Of a DNA stretch of 64,000 nucleotides, positions 8,315 through 19,388 are shown in pieces (position 1 is the stretch's first letter; every line of letters begins with the position of its first letter). Both the position numbers and the translations under genes were made by a program. The notes beneath the pieces were generated by a model that made no database searches, was not told where the DNA came from, and saw only the letters and a list, made by a program, of their open reading frames with translations. Source of the stretch: Caldifarciminota bacterium (GTDB lineage: Bacteria > Hydrothermota > Tepidihabitantia > SM23-42); assembly GCA_020353055.1 (NCBI GenBank), contig CP070686.1, positions 574,965-638,964 on the forward strand, in the 5' to 3' direction.

Positions 8315-10615
8315 ATGAGCAGAGTCATTAAGATCACAATAGCCATAGTCTCCATAGTAGTAATCTTGATTTTCGCAGGTTACGTGGCAATCAGGTCATT
8401 TCTTACACCAGAAAGAGCGCGACGGGTAACCGAACAGATCGCCACTCAATCTCTGCAACGTCCAGTCAAGGTTGGTAGGGTCAACCTGTCAATCGGTTTT
8501 AAGATCTCGATAAGCGTGAGCGACGTATCAGTTCCCAATGTCGAAGGATTCAGCACTCAGCCAATGATCCAGATAGAAAGAACCTTGCTCAATCTAAAAT
8601 TGCTGCCATTGCTGCAAAGACGTATCGTGATCGGCAGCATCAATTTTGACCAGCTCACGCTGAACCTGGAACGCAACACCGACAAGGAACTGAATATACT
8701 CGCGTTGATGCCGAAAGAAGCAAAGGGGCCAGGATGGGCCATTTCACTGGACAAGCTGCACCTCAAAAAATGCGAGTTCAAATATTATGATGCAGTGACC
8801 AAGTCCGAGTACAGGCTGCACGACATCAACCAGGAAATCCGTTTCAGACAAAGTCTGATATCGATCAAGGGAAATCAACGTGCGCTTGTGCCCAACAACA
8901 AAATATTGCCAGAAAAGGACATCCTTATCGAAAACGCCGTCGAATACGACACCTCATCGAAAGACGTACGCATAAGGAGTTTTAAAGTACGTCTTGATCC
9001 AGCATTGCTAACCGTTTCAGGCAGTATCAATAAAAGCAGATTATTCGATCTTGATGGTGAAATATCAGTGAAGGATATGTCCAAGGCTCTCGAACTTCTG
9101 CCTGATGAGTACCGCTTCGAAAGGCTCAACGGAGCCGTCAATGGCACGTTCTCTTTATCGGGGACTACTGAAGAGCCAAAGATTGAAGGAACATGTGAAA
9201 TCAAAGATGTTACGGTCATGCCAAAAGGCATGATCCGCGCTGCAGAGAAGATAAACGGAACCTTGTCATTCAACCGCAGCAGCGTCCGGGATATCATTAT
9301 AGGGGGCAAGATAGGGAAAACAGAATTCAACATCGCAGGGTATGTTACAAATCTCGACTCACCCACACCTCTATTGAATATCACGACAAGACTCAACGGT
9401 AATTTGCAGGACCTTCAATCGATAACACCTGAAACGAAAGATATCAAGTTATCGGGCATCCTCGCCACCGACATATCATTGAAAGGTACTCTGAAGAATC
9501 CAAAGTACTTCGGAGACATCAGCATTGGAGACGCATCGATCGACGGTATCGGCTTGGGCAAACCGGTGAGCGGCTTAAGCATCAAAGGAAATATCCAGAA
9601 TGATGCAGTAAGAATCAGCGAATGCCGTGGACGAATCGGCAAATCCGATTTCTCGCTCAGCGGTTTCGTCTCAAACTTCAAGAAGCCGGTAGTGCAAATA
9701 AATAGCCGCTCAAATCTCATTGATCTCGATGAATTACTTCCCCCAAAGGGGACCGCTGCCGGATCATCCGGAAAAGGCACCGCGGGTAAGCCGATACCCC
9801 TGACTTTACAGGGTAATGTCATCATCAACAGACTGACTGGAATAGACATGGAATTCACCAATGTCAATGCAAATTTCAGTTATGTCGATGGAATAATTGA
9901 TCTCAAGAATTGTCGCGCGCAGGCTTTCGACGGGCAAGTCTACTTTGACTTTTACTACAATGCTTACAGCCCTGAGCCCTATCGGATCAATACGAGAATG
10001 ACATCTGTGCAAGCACAGAAGATAACGAAGAGATTTCTTGGCTTTGACCGAATAAAGGGTAATCTCAGCGGCATCGCAAACTTGAATGGAAACGGTTTGG
10101 ATCAACAATCTGTCCGGTCTAACATCAACGGATCAGGAAACCTGAAGATTACCAATGGCGAATTCAACAACTTTGATTTTCTGATGAAACTCTTGGCGTG
10201 GATGGGTCTGAAGGACCAGAAGGTCGTGAAGTTCAATGATTTTAATACTGGTTTCAGAATCGCTAACGGACGCGCCATCGCAGACGACTGGACACTCTCA
10301 GCGCGAGTAGGGAATTTTCTGACCAAGGGAACCATCGGGTTGAACGGTGTGGTCGACTTGCGCATAGCGATAACACTTTCAAAGCATTACTCAGATATAG
10401 TCAAAGGCTATCACGGAGACTGGATATTCTTTTCTGACAAAGACGGCCGTACCGTGGTCGATGTCATTGCCAAGGGAAAATTCAACGCGCCACAATTCAC
10501 TCTCGACCGTAACAGCATACAGCAGCGGATAAAAGGAAATATCAAAAATGAGTTCGACAAGAAGATAAAGGATTTCGAATCAAATTTGAAAGATATCCTG
10601 AAGGGTATAAAATAG
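8315..10615 (+). CDS. AsmA-family protein
   Basis: A 766-residue protein with one N-terminal membrane helix (residues ~7-28) followed by long beta-rich repeats of the AsmA/TamB-like superfamily, for example SLQRPVKVGRVNLSIG near the start and the C-terminal block NGEFNNFDFLMKLLAW. AsmA-like proteins are periplasmic bridge or chaperone proteins involved in lipid transport and outer-membrane assembly. A gggga-rich ribosome-binding site precedes the ATG at 8315. It supports a double-membrane envelope. Confidence 0.85.
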   Translation: MSRVIKITIAIVSIVVILIFAGYVAIRSFLTPERARRVTEQIATQSLQRPVKVGRVNLSIGFKISISVSDVSVPNVEGFSTQPMIQIERTLLNLKLLPLLQRRIVIGSINFDQLTLNLERNTDKELNILALMPKEAKGPGWAISLDKLHLKKCEFKYYDAVTKSEYRLHDINQEIRFRQSLISIKGNQRALVPNNKILPEKDILIENAVEYDTSSKDVRIRSFKVRLDPALLTVSGSINKSRLFDLDGEISVKDMSKALELLPDEYRFERLNGAVNGTFSLSGTTEEPKIEGTCEIKDVTVMPKGMIRAAEKINGTLSFNRSSVRDIIIGGKIGKTEFNIAGYVTNLDSPTPLLNITTRLNGNLQDLQSITPETKDIKLSGILATDISLKGTLKNPKYFGDISIGDASIDGIGLGKPVSGLSIKGNIQNDAVRISECRGRIGKSDFSLSGFVSNFKKPVVQINSRSNLIDLDELLPPKGTAAGSSGKGTAGKPIPLTLQGNVIINRLTGIDMEFTNVNANFSYVDGIIDLKNCRAQAFDGQVYFDFYYNAYSPEPYRINTRMTSVQAQKITKRFLGFDRIKGNLSGIANLNGNGLDQQSVRSNINGSGNLKITNGEFNNFDFLMKLLAWMGLKDQKVVKFNDFNTGFRIANGRAIADDWTLSARVGNFLTKGTIGLNGVVDLRIAITLSKHYSDIVKGYHGDWIFFSDKDGRTVVDVIAKGKFNAPQFTLDRNSIQQRIKGNIKNEFDKKIKDFESNLKDILKGIK

Positions 10616-10639
10616 AAACCGCGATGGAAGCAGGAGCAC

Positions 10640-11464
10640 GTGCCGGAACTCCCAGAAGTTGAGACTATCGCGCGCGAGTTACGTCCTAAAATCCGTGGCA
10701 AGACGATCACCAACTGCATTGTATTGCGGCCAGATGTCATTGCCCATCCCAAACCACAGCAGTTCTGTAATGCTATAGTTGGCGATAAAATCCAGGAAGT
10801 CAGCAGAAGGGCAAAATATTTGATCTTGCACCTCGGTGACGAGAAAAAATTAGTCTTCCACCTGCGCCTCTCCGGGACCATGGTCATTGGGCCATCGCAT
10901 AGTGAACCTCATAGATTTTCACGTCTTGTCTTAGTGCTGAATGACTGCCAGCTACTGTTCAACGAGCCGCGGGTGCTGGGCCGCGTATACCTGATAAGAG
11001 CAGATGACATTCCACCCAATTTGAAGGGATTCTACAACCTTGGATGTGAGCCGATATCCGATGATTTCACAGCGGATTACTTGAAGACCAAGATAAAACA
11101 TAGGAAGGCCAGGATTAAATCACTTCTCCTCGATCAAAACATCTGCGCCGGCATGGGCAATATCTATTCTGACGAAGCTCTTTTCCGCGCCGGCATCAGA
11201 CCTTTAAGGAGGGCTAACCGAATAACGTTGAAAGAGATAAGTAAACTTACAAAAGCGTTGAGAGACATCATAACCGAAGGGATTCTTAACTTCGGCACAT
11301 CTGTTTCAGATTACACAAGGACGAACGGAAAAAACGGCAACTTTCAGAATTTTCTCTGCGTTTACGGGCGCGAGGGTGAACCTTGTAGAAAGTGCGGTAC
11401 ATTGATAGTGCTCAAAAAGATCGGCAACCGCGGCACGAGATACTGCCCGAAGTGCCAACGTTGA
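10640..11464 (+). CDS. mutM: Formamidopyrimidine-DNA glycosylase
   Basis: Base-excision repair of oxidised purines. Translation from the GTG at 10640 gives MPELPEVETIA, so the catalytic N-terminal Pro and Glu are in place after Met removal; an AGGAG site precedes it. The H2TH motif region has AGMGNIYSDEALFRAGI, and the C-terminal zinc finger has four cysteines (CRKCG and CPKC). 274 residues, normal length. It closes the operon; the gap before valS follows. Confidence 0.96.
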   Translation: MPELPEVETIARELRPKIRGKTITNCIVLRPDVIAHPKPQQFCNAIVGDKIQEVSRRAKYLILHLGDEKKLVFHLRLSGTMVIGPSHSEPHRFSRLVLVLNDCQLLFNEPRVLGRVYLIRADDIPPNLKGFYNLGCEPISDDFTADYLKTKIKHRKARIKSLLLDQNICAGMGNIYSDEALFRAGIRPLRRANRITLKEISKLTKALRDIITEGILNFGTSVSDYTRTNGKNGNFQNFLCVYGREGEPCRKCGTLIVLKKIGNRGTRYCPKCQR

Positions 11465-11779
11465 CCACGGAAAGACGAGAAATTAGGAAAATCAGAACAT
11501 AAGAGGATACATACAAAATATCGGCACAGGAACTTCGTTCGGTTTAATCCAGGACCGCCGCTTCACTCTCTACGCCACAAGCGTGAAGCTGAACATATCC
11601 GAATAACCGAATTTCTAATGACCAAAACAGTTGGTAGCGCTACTAACGATATTAGCGAAAATATCGGGCATAACGAAGTTAAGTAAATTAACGGGAGCAA
11701 CGAGCTAAACGGCATTAACGAAAGTAGCGAGATTAACGTATTAATGCACTAAACGATCGTAATGTATTCTCGTCGCACG
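11465..11779. other. Long non-coding gap between mutM and valS
   Basis: About 350 bp to the valS start without a credible coding frame, tRNA or terminator. It opens with an A/G-rich stretch resembling decayed cacagag-type repeats. From 11635 it holds the 9-nt repeat array listed separately, and it ends in the valS promoter. Confidence 0.6.
11635..11751. repeat. Degenerate 9-nt tandem repeat array, about 13 units
   Basis: Read in steps of nine from 11635, nearly every unit fits TAnCGnnAn (for example TAGCGCTAC, TAACGATAT, TAGCGAAAA, TAACGAAGT). The register is kept for about 13 units although the units differ from each other. In one frame the units would read as a Leu/Ile-Thr-X-type three-residue repeat, but that frame is not open. 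The same repeat type occurs at 59662-59715. Confidence 0.65.
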
Positions 11780-11807
11780 TTGACACAACCACACAAATGT
11801 GTATATT
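11780..11807 (+). promoter_or_regulatory. Predicted leaderless promoter of valS
   Basis: TTGACA (11780-11785), a 16-bp spacer and TATATT (11802-11807). The -10 ends six bases before the ATG at 11814, so transcription would start at or next to the start codon, leaving no ribosome-binding site. Confidence 0.75.
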
Positions 11808-11813
11808 TACTCT

Positions 11814-14411
11814 ATGATAGAATTTCCCACTCGTTATGACCCTGGCGGAATCGAGAAAAAATGGTACCGTTTTTGGATGGAATCGAAGTTCTTTACGCCT
11901 GACGCCAGCTCTAAGAAACCGCCCTACACCATCATGATACCGCTGCCCAATGTGACGGGACGCCTTACTCTTGGGCATGTGTTGAACAATTCTCTGCAGG
12001 ACATACTGATAAGGTACAAGAAGCTTTCGGGCCACGAAACACTGTGGCTAATGGGTATGGACCATGCGGGCATAGCTACGCAGGTGGTGGTAGAAGAAAA
12101 ACTGCGCAGTCAGGGAATGACTAAAGAGGACCTGGGTCGTGAAAAATTCATAGAGGAAGTCTGGAAATGGAAAGAAGAATACGCGAAGATCATCAGAGGA
12201 CAATTACAGAAAGCTGGATACTCACTGGACTGGTCACGCGAACAGTTTACGTTATCTGAGAATTATTCCAAGAAAGTGATAAAGGTATTCGTCGACCTGT
12301 ACAATAGAGGGCTGATTTATCGCGGCGAATATATTATCAACTGGTGCCCAAGGTGTCTGACCGCACTATCTGACGAACAGGTCGAGACCGAAGAGAAACC
12401 CGGTAAGCTATACTATATCAAGTACCCGGTGGTCGGCAGTGATGAATCAATAACCGTTGCCACAACAAGACCCGAAACAATGCTCGGTGATACGGCCGTT
12501 TGCGTTAATCCTCAAGACAAGCGTTACAGAAGGTTTATCGGCCGACGGGCTATCCTGCCGATCATGGAGAGGGAAATACAAATCATTTCCGATGAATATG
12601 TTGACCCGGAATTCGGAACCGGTGCGTTGAAGGTCACTCCAGCGCACGACCCATTTGATTTCGAATTGGCAAAAAAACACAAGTTAGAATTCATCGATAT
12701 CATGAACCCGGATGGTACTCTGAACGCACTCACCAGAGGGTTCAACGGGCAGGACCGTTATGAAGCAAGAAAGCAGATCATCGAACAGCTGAAACGGTCT
12801 GGCTTGCTGGAAAAAGTAGAGAAATACAAATTGCCTCTATCCAAGTGCGAACGCTGCGACACGGCAATTGAGCCGCGAATATCAAAACAATGGTTTGTGC
12901 GAATGAAACCGCTCGCCGAACCGGCGCTGAAAGTTGTAAAGGGAAACAAGGTACGTATATTTCCAAAGCGATGGGTCAATCTATATAATTATTGGATGGA
13001 AAATGTGCGGGACTGGTGCATCTCCCGACAACTCTGGTGGGGACATCGAATACCAGTGTATTACTGCAATTCATGCTATGATCCTGACAGCGCCGATTCA
13101 GAACAGGGCATCATGGTTTCTGAAGCAAAACCCGCTCGATGCACAAACTGCGGTTCAAATGAAATCTATCAGGATGAAGACGTCCTCGACACCTGGTTCT
13201 CTTCCTGGCTCTGGCCTTTTGCTACGCTCGGTTGGCCTGACGATAGCAAGGATTACCGTCGTTTCTACCCCACACAAACACTTGTTACGGGGTGGGATAT
13301 AATCTACTTATGGGTTGCACGTATGATCATGGCAGGGCTCGAATTTACCAAGACAGTTCCGTTCACCAACGTCATGTTTCATGTCATGGTCCGCGATGAA
13401 AAGGGAAGAAAGATGTCGAAAAGTCTGGGTAATTCACCGGACCCAGCGAATCTCATAGAGAAGTATGGAGCCGATGCCTTGAGGTTTGGTTTGTTACTGA
13501 TAACACCGCGTGAACAGGATGTTCTCTTTCGGGAAAATTCGATTGACGTCGGGAGAAAATTCTGTAATAAGCTATGGAATGCCGCGCGCTTGATATCCAT
13601 GACTCTGGAGCAGGGTGAAGCATTCGATCCCAAAAAAATATCATTATACGACGCATGGATTATAGAGCGTTTCAACCTGCTACTAATGAAGATCCAAGGG
13701 CATTTTAATTCTTTTGAAATAAATGCAATAACCCGGGAACTTTATGATTTTGTCTGGCATACCTTCTGCGACTGGTACCTGGAATTTCTTAAGATAAAAC
13801 CTTCCCCGGCTGCAAGACACCTTTTGAAGCAACTGTTGATAGTGCTACACCCGTTCATGCCGTTCGTCACCGAAGAATTATACCAGAAGTTCGGTTTCAG
13901 CCAAAAGAGCATCATGCTTGAGACATGGCCTGATGAGATTCCCATCACAAATAAGGCAGCGCAAGTGGATCAACTAGTAAGGTTGATTGAGGAGATACGT
14001 AATGTCCGCGGAATTTTCAACATAGGGGTAAAAGACAAAATCACGGTGATTATCGACACGAAAGATGACATGGCCGTTTTTCTAAAGGAAAACGAGGATA
14101 CCATAAAAAGACTATCGGGCGCCGGAGACGTGAAGTACGGTCCACCCGGTAAAGAATCCCTCGCCAGCATCATACTGCCGGAGATAGAGTGCTATGTAAT
14201 CCTGTCGGGCATCGACCTCGCAAGGGAAAAGGAACGTCTTCACAATGAGGTCGATTTCCTCACAAAACGCATCGACGAAATAAAACATCGGCTTAATAAT
14301 CCAAGTTACGTGAACAAAGCAAGTGAGATAACCAGACAGAAGGAAAAAGAACGTCTTGAAACCTTCTTGAAGAAAAAAGAAGGTATTCAGAAAGCGATGA
14401 AAAGAATATGA
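11814..14411 (+). CDS. valS: Valine--tRNA ligase
   Basis: Class I synthetase charging tRNA-Val, 865 residues. N-terminal FPTRYDPGGIEKKWYRFW, the HIGH-type motif in PNVTGRLTLGH, an editing domain (TTRPETMLGDTAV), a WW-rich core (WCISRQLWWGHRIPVYYC), KMSKS in GRKMSKSLGN and a C-terminal coiled coil. The GTG at 11799 is rejected because it lies across the promoter -10; the ATG at 11814 fits a leaderless start and the family N-terminus. The stop overlaps the next ORF by 4 bp. Confidence 0.97.
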   Translation: MIEFPTRYDPGGIEKKWYRFWMESKFFTPDASSKKPPYTIMIPLPNVTGRLTLGHVLNNSLQDILIRYKKLSGHETLWLMGMDHAGIATQVVVEEKLRSQGMTKEDLGREKFIEEVWKWKEEYAKIIRGQLQKAGYSLDWSREQFTLSENYSKKVIKVFVDLYNRGLIYRGEYIINWCPRCLTALSDEQVETEEKPGKLYYIKYPVVGSDESITVATTRPETMLGDTAVCVNPQDKRYRRFIGRRAILPIMEREIQIISDEYVDPEFGTGALKVTPAHDPFDFELAKKHKLEFIDIMNPDGTLNALTRGFNGQDRYEARKQIIEQLKRSGLLEKVEKYKLPLSKCERCDTAIEPRISKQWFVRMKPLAEPALKVVKGNKVRIFPKRWVNLYNYWMENVRDWCISRQLWWGHRIPVYYCNSCYDPDSADSEQGIMVSEAKPARCTNCGSNEIYQDEDVLDTWFSSWLWPFATLGWPDDSKDYRRFYPTQTLVTGWDIIYLWVARMIMAGLEFTKTVPFTNVMFHVMVRDEKGRKMSKSLGNSPDPANLIEKYGADALRFGLLLITPREQDVLFRENSIDVGRKFCNKLWNAARLISMTLEQGEAFDPKKISLYDAWIIERFNLLLMKIQGHFNSFEINAITRELYDFVWHTFCDWYLEFLKIKPSPAARHLLKQLLIVLHPFMPFVTEELYQKFGFSQKSIMLETWPDEIPITNKAAQVDQLVRLIEEIRNVRGIFNIGVKDKITVIIDTKDDMAVFLKENEDTIKRLSGAGDVKYGPPGKESLASIILPEIECYVILSGIDLAREKERLHNEVDFLTKRIDEIKHRLNNPSYVNKASEITRQKEKERLETFLKKKEGIQKAMKRI

Positions 14412-14818
14412 AGTATATAGGCTGGATAATCGCCATTTTGTTGTTCGCACTACTGTTATATACATATCGCACAAAATACGCACCGCTGCAGAAGGACGTC
14501 ACCGAATTGCGTGAAGAAATCTCAATGTGGGAAGATGTCCTGAGAGGCGAGAAAGGTGTAAAAGGTGAACGCCAGCGATTTGCCACTGATCGATTCTTTG
14601 ACAATGATAAACTCACACCATTTGCCGAAGTAGAAATTCTACGCAAATTCGATATGCGCAATAGGGGAATCGAAATCTATCTGACCGCGCCGAACGCTTT
14701 CACGCGAGCAGGTGATCTCCTCAGATTTTTCTCTGAGCAACATATTAAGTACCGTAATCTTTCATTGTACGCTGCTGTAGATTCCATAGAACGTTTTGAG
14801 TACAAGTTCATTAAGTGA
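14408..14818 (+). CDS. Small membrane-anchored protein, unknown
   Basis: A 136-residue protein: one N-terminal membrane helix (residues ~4-22), a short likely coiled-coil segment (LQKDVTELREEISMWED) and a soluble domain ending in ERFEYKFIK. I recognise no family. The layout resembles accessory proteins of envelope or pilus complexes, which is only a topology analogy. ATGA overlap with valS. Confidence 0.65.
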   Translation: MKYIGWIIAILLFALLLYTYRTKYAPLQKDVTELREEISMWEDVLRGEKGVKGERQRFATDRFFDNDKLTPFAEVEILRKFDMRNRGIEIYLTAPNAFTRAGDLLRFFSEQHIKYRNLSLYAAVDSIERFEYKFIK

Positions 14819-15189
14819 TACCCTACCTCTGTAAAGGAAGAACCCTACCTTGTCTGCTACTGCTGCTCTTGGTTCTCTCAGGCTCCGCGCAGGCGGAAAA
14901 AAACGCGAATATAGCAATGCTACTATGTGTATTCCCCGGCGGTGGTCAATTCTACACGGAACAGTACGTAACTGGTGTGGTCATCGGAGCCGCTGAAATC
15001 GCGCTCGGCTACTACGCTTACAAATATCACCGTGAAGAGGATTACACACGACGTAATTCTATGCTTTGGTGGGGATTATTCACCTTCGGTTTTTCACTGG
15101 CCGATGCGTATGTCGGTGCTAAGATGCATGGTTTTGATGTGGAAACTGATATAGATAAGGTAAGTTTGAGCTACAAGATAAGATTTTAG
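14815..15189 (+). CDS. DUF5683-like small membrane protein
   Basis: A 124-residue protein with a signal-like N-terminus ending at SGSAQA, then the FPGGGQFYTEQYVTGVVIGAAEIALGYYAY type of sequence found in DUF5683-like proteins: a conserved PGGGQFY turn followed by membrane helices. Function unknown. The GTG start overlaps the previous stop by 4 bp. Confidence 0.6.
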   Translation: MIPYLCKGRTLPCLLLLLLVLSGSAQAEKNANIAMLLCVFPGGGQFYTEQYVTGVVIGAAEIALGYYAYKYHREEDYTRRNSMLWWGLFTFGFSLADAYVGAKMHGFDVETDIDKVSLSYKIRF

Positions 15190-15298
15190 AACAGCTGGTT
15201 AATACTGCATGACCTGGGTCATCAGACCGATATCTCAGGCATCTCGTTACGGAAAATCAGTCAAGACACATCCCAGAGTACTGGACAATTTTGATCGA

Positions 15299-17338
<2,040 letters not shown>

Positions 17339-17355
17339 CATTTGGAAAAATAATG

Positions 17356-17383
17356 TTGACTTTATTGTGTGAATGTATAGAAT
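17356..17383 (+). promoter_or_regulatory. Predicted leaderless promoter of nadB
   Basis: TTGACT (17356-17361), a 16-bp spacer and TAGAAT (17378-17383), ending six bases before the ATG at 17390. It lies back to back with the ligA promoter; the two -35 boxes are only 17 bp apart. Confidence 0.75.
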
Positions 17384-17389
17384 TACCTA

Positions 17390-18925
17390 ATGCCTAAGCA
17401 GGTAGATTTTCTAGTAGTAGGTTCGGGCATTGCCGGCTTGACTTTTGCTACCAAAGCAGCCAAGTATGGTAAAGTATCAGTCCTCACCAAGAAAAGGAAG
17501 GCGGATTCCAGTACTAACTATGCTCAGGGTGGAATCGCAGCTGTATTTGGTAAAGAGGATGCTCCCGAGTATCATATAGCAGATACCATCAAGGCAGGCG
17601 AAGGCCTGTGCCACAATGATGCGGTCGCTACAATGGTACGCGAAGGTCCTGCATTGGTCAAAGAACTGCATTCTATGGGATGTCGGTTCTCTATGAATTC
17701 CAATGGGAACTTCGATCTCGGAAGAGAAGGTGGCCATTCTAAAAGGCGCATTGTACACGCAAAAGACTTTACCGGGCAGGAGATCGAACGAGTTCTGCTT
17801 GAGGAGACTAAGAAAGTTGGGGTGATCATCAGTGAAAATGAAATCGCCCTCGACCTTCTAATACAGAACGGTGATTGCCTCGGAATTTACTACCTTGATG
17901 CTGATACTCGTCAAATTGACGTTATTTACGCAAACGCAACAGTTCTGGCAACTGGCGGCGTAGGACAGGTGTACCAGCATACCACAAACCCACCGATTGC
18001 CACGGGCGACGGTATTGCGATGGCTTACCGTGCTGGCGCAATGATTGCGAATATGGAATTCGTGCAATTTCACCCAACTGCGGTATACAACATTAAGATA
18101 GATGGCCGTTCGTTTCTGATTTCGGAAGCCGTCCGCGGTGAAGGTGGCGTGTTGAAGACGAAGGACGGAATCGCATTCATGGAGAAATACGCCCCTGCCG
18201 GAAATCTCGCACCCCGTGATGTTGTTGCCCGGGCATGTTTGAGTGAAATGATCGCGACCAACGCCAAATACGTACTGCTTGACGTATCTCATCTCCAGGC
18301 GGATTTCATCAAGAATCGGTTCCCTACCATATACGAAACCTGTCTCTCCTGGGGTATCGATATCACCCGTGAACCGATTCCAGTTGTACCGGCGGCACAC
18401 TATCTGTGTGGAGGGATATTCGTCAACGAATGGGCAGAATCCTCGATACCAAGATTGTTCGCGCTGGGTGAATGCAGTTGCACAGGCGTGCACGGAGCGA
18501 ATCGTCTGGCTTCGAACTCCCTGCTTGAAGCACTGGTTTTCGCAAGCCGAGCCTCAGAGCGAGTAAAGAAGATCAACGACATTCACCCGACAGAAAAACT
18601 ACACATCAGAAAAAGTGCCAAAACAGGTCCGAACTTGATGTTCCAGATCAAAGAAATAATGGACGAGAATGTCGGGTTGATCAGAAACGAAAAAACACTA
18701 CTTACGGCAAAAGCAACGATCGATAAATTCCAAGCCTGTTTTGAGGATGGGATCCACATAATCAATGCCGAGTCGCGCAACACATCTGTGATTGCGCAAA
18801 TCATCATCGAGAGCGCGCTAGAACGTAAAGAATCACGTGGGCTGCATTATATGACTGATTTTCCGAAAAAAAACAGTAAATATTGCAGCGATACCATAAA
18901 GCACATCGATGTTAAACACGATTGA
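17390..18925 (+). CDS. nadB: L-aspartate oxidase
   Basis: First step of NAD synthesis from aspartate (aspartate to iminosuccinate, FAD-dependent). The FAD Rossmann motif GSGIAGLTFATKAA is at residues ~8-21, followed by STNYAQGGIAAV, the substrate region HSKRRIVHAKDFTG, FHPTAVY and the C-terminal CTGVHGANRLASNSLLEALVF. 511 residues, normal. nadA and nadC are not in the window. The ATG lacks a Shine-Dalgarno sequence, in line with a leaderless transcript. Confidence 0.96.
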   Translation: MPKQVDFLVVGSGIAGLTFATKAAKYGKVSVLTKKRKADSSTNYAQGGIAAVFGKEDAPEYHIADTIKAGEGLCHNDAVATMVREGPALVKELHSMGCRFSMNSNGNFDLGREGGHSKRRIVHAKDFTGQEIERVLLEETKKVGVIISENEIALDLLIQNGDCLGIYYLDADTRQIDVIYANATVLATGGVGQVYQHTTNPPIATGDGIAMAYRAGAMIANMEFVQFHPTAVYNIKIDGRSFLISEAVRGEGGVLKTKDGIAFMEKYAPAGNLAPRDVVARACLSEMIATNAKYVLLDVSHLQADFIKNRFPTIYETCLSWGIDITREPIPVVPAAHYLCGGIFVNEWAESSIPRLFALGECSCTGVHGANRLASNSLLEALVFASRASERVKKINDIHPTEKLHIRKSAKTGPNLMFQIKEIMDENVGLIRNEKTLLTAKATIDKFQACFEDGIHIINAESRNTSVIAQIIIESALERKESRGLHYMTDFPKKNSKYCSDTIKHIDVKHD

Positions 18926-18961
18926 TACCAAGAGTGATGTGTCAACTAAATAGGAAAAAGG

Positions 18962-19249
18962 ATGGAACAAGGAGAATTTGAGGTTTTATTAGAAGTAGGT
19001 CAGGCTTATTTGCTTAGCAAAGATTATGATAAAGCAATAACCAAGTTCAGTGAGGCGCTGAGGATAAACCCTCACGACCCGGAAACATACTACTATCTGG
19101 GACTCGCATACGAAGGCGCAGAAAAATATGCGGAAGCTGCGCAGACATACGAGAAAACGCTAAAAATCGACCGCGGTCATGGCAATGCTGAAATTCGCCT
19201 GAACGAAGTCCAGAAGAAAATCGCAGAAGCAAAAAAGAAAAAGAAATGA
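18962..19249 (+). CDS. Small TPR protein
   Basis: A 95-residue protein with two tetratricopeptide repeats (AYLLSKDYDKAITKFSEALRINP and TYYYLGLAYEGAEKYAEAAQTYEKTLKID-type helices) and a lysine-rich tail. A protein-interaction module with no catalytic domain. An AGGAAAAAGG site precedes the ATG. ATGA overlap with the zinc-ribbon gene, so it belongs to the TPR-ribbon-J-domain operon. Confidence 0.85.
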   Translation: MEQGEFEVLLEVGQAYLLSKDYDKAITKFSEALRINPHDPETYYYLGLAYEGAEKYAEAAQTYEKTLKIDRGHGNAEIRLNEVQKKIAEAKKKKK

Positions 19250-19386
19250 TCTGCCCGAGGTGCCGACGGAAGATGACAGAAAAACGCGGCACACATCATA
19301 AAAAGAAAAAGTATGTTTGCTCTAAGTGCGGCAAGGTTCGTTTCATTCAATTGAAGCATAGAAAGGTTGTTAATGTTGGAGGCTAA
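19246..19386 (+). CDS. Small zinc-ribbon protein, 46 residues
   Basis: An ORF of 46 codons starting at the ATG that overlaps the TPR stop (ATGA). It begins MICPRCRRKM and later has VCSKCGKV, giving a CxxC...CxxC zinc ribbon separated by a very basic stretch, with a basic tail. It ends at TAA 19384-19386, and the last codons contain the GGAGG that serves the next gene. Likely nucleic-acid binding, by composition only. Confidence 0.75.
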   Translation: MICPRCRRKMTEKRGTHHKKKKYVCSKCGKVRFIQLKHRKVVNVGG

Positions 19387-19388
19387 AT

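Noticed and set aside
11465..11634. tRNA or small RNA in the gap before valS
   Set aside because: No cloverleaf or T-loop sequence and no promoter plus terminator pair; only low-complexity sequence was seen.
11635..11751. CRISPR array
   Set aside because: Repeat unit is 9 nt with no spacers and no cas genes in the window.
11799..11813. GTG start for valS five codons upstream
   Set aside because: It lies across the predicted -10 box; ATG 11814 matches the family N-terminus and the leaderless pattern.
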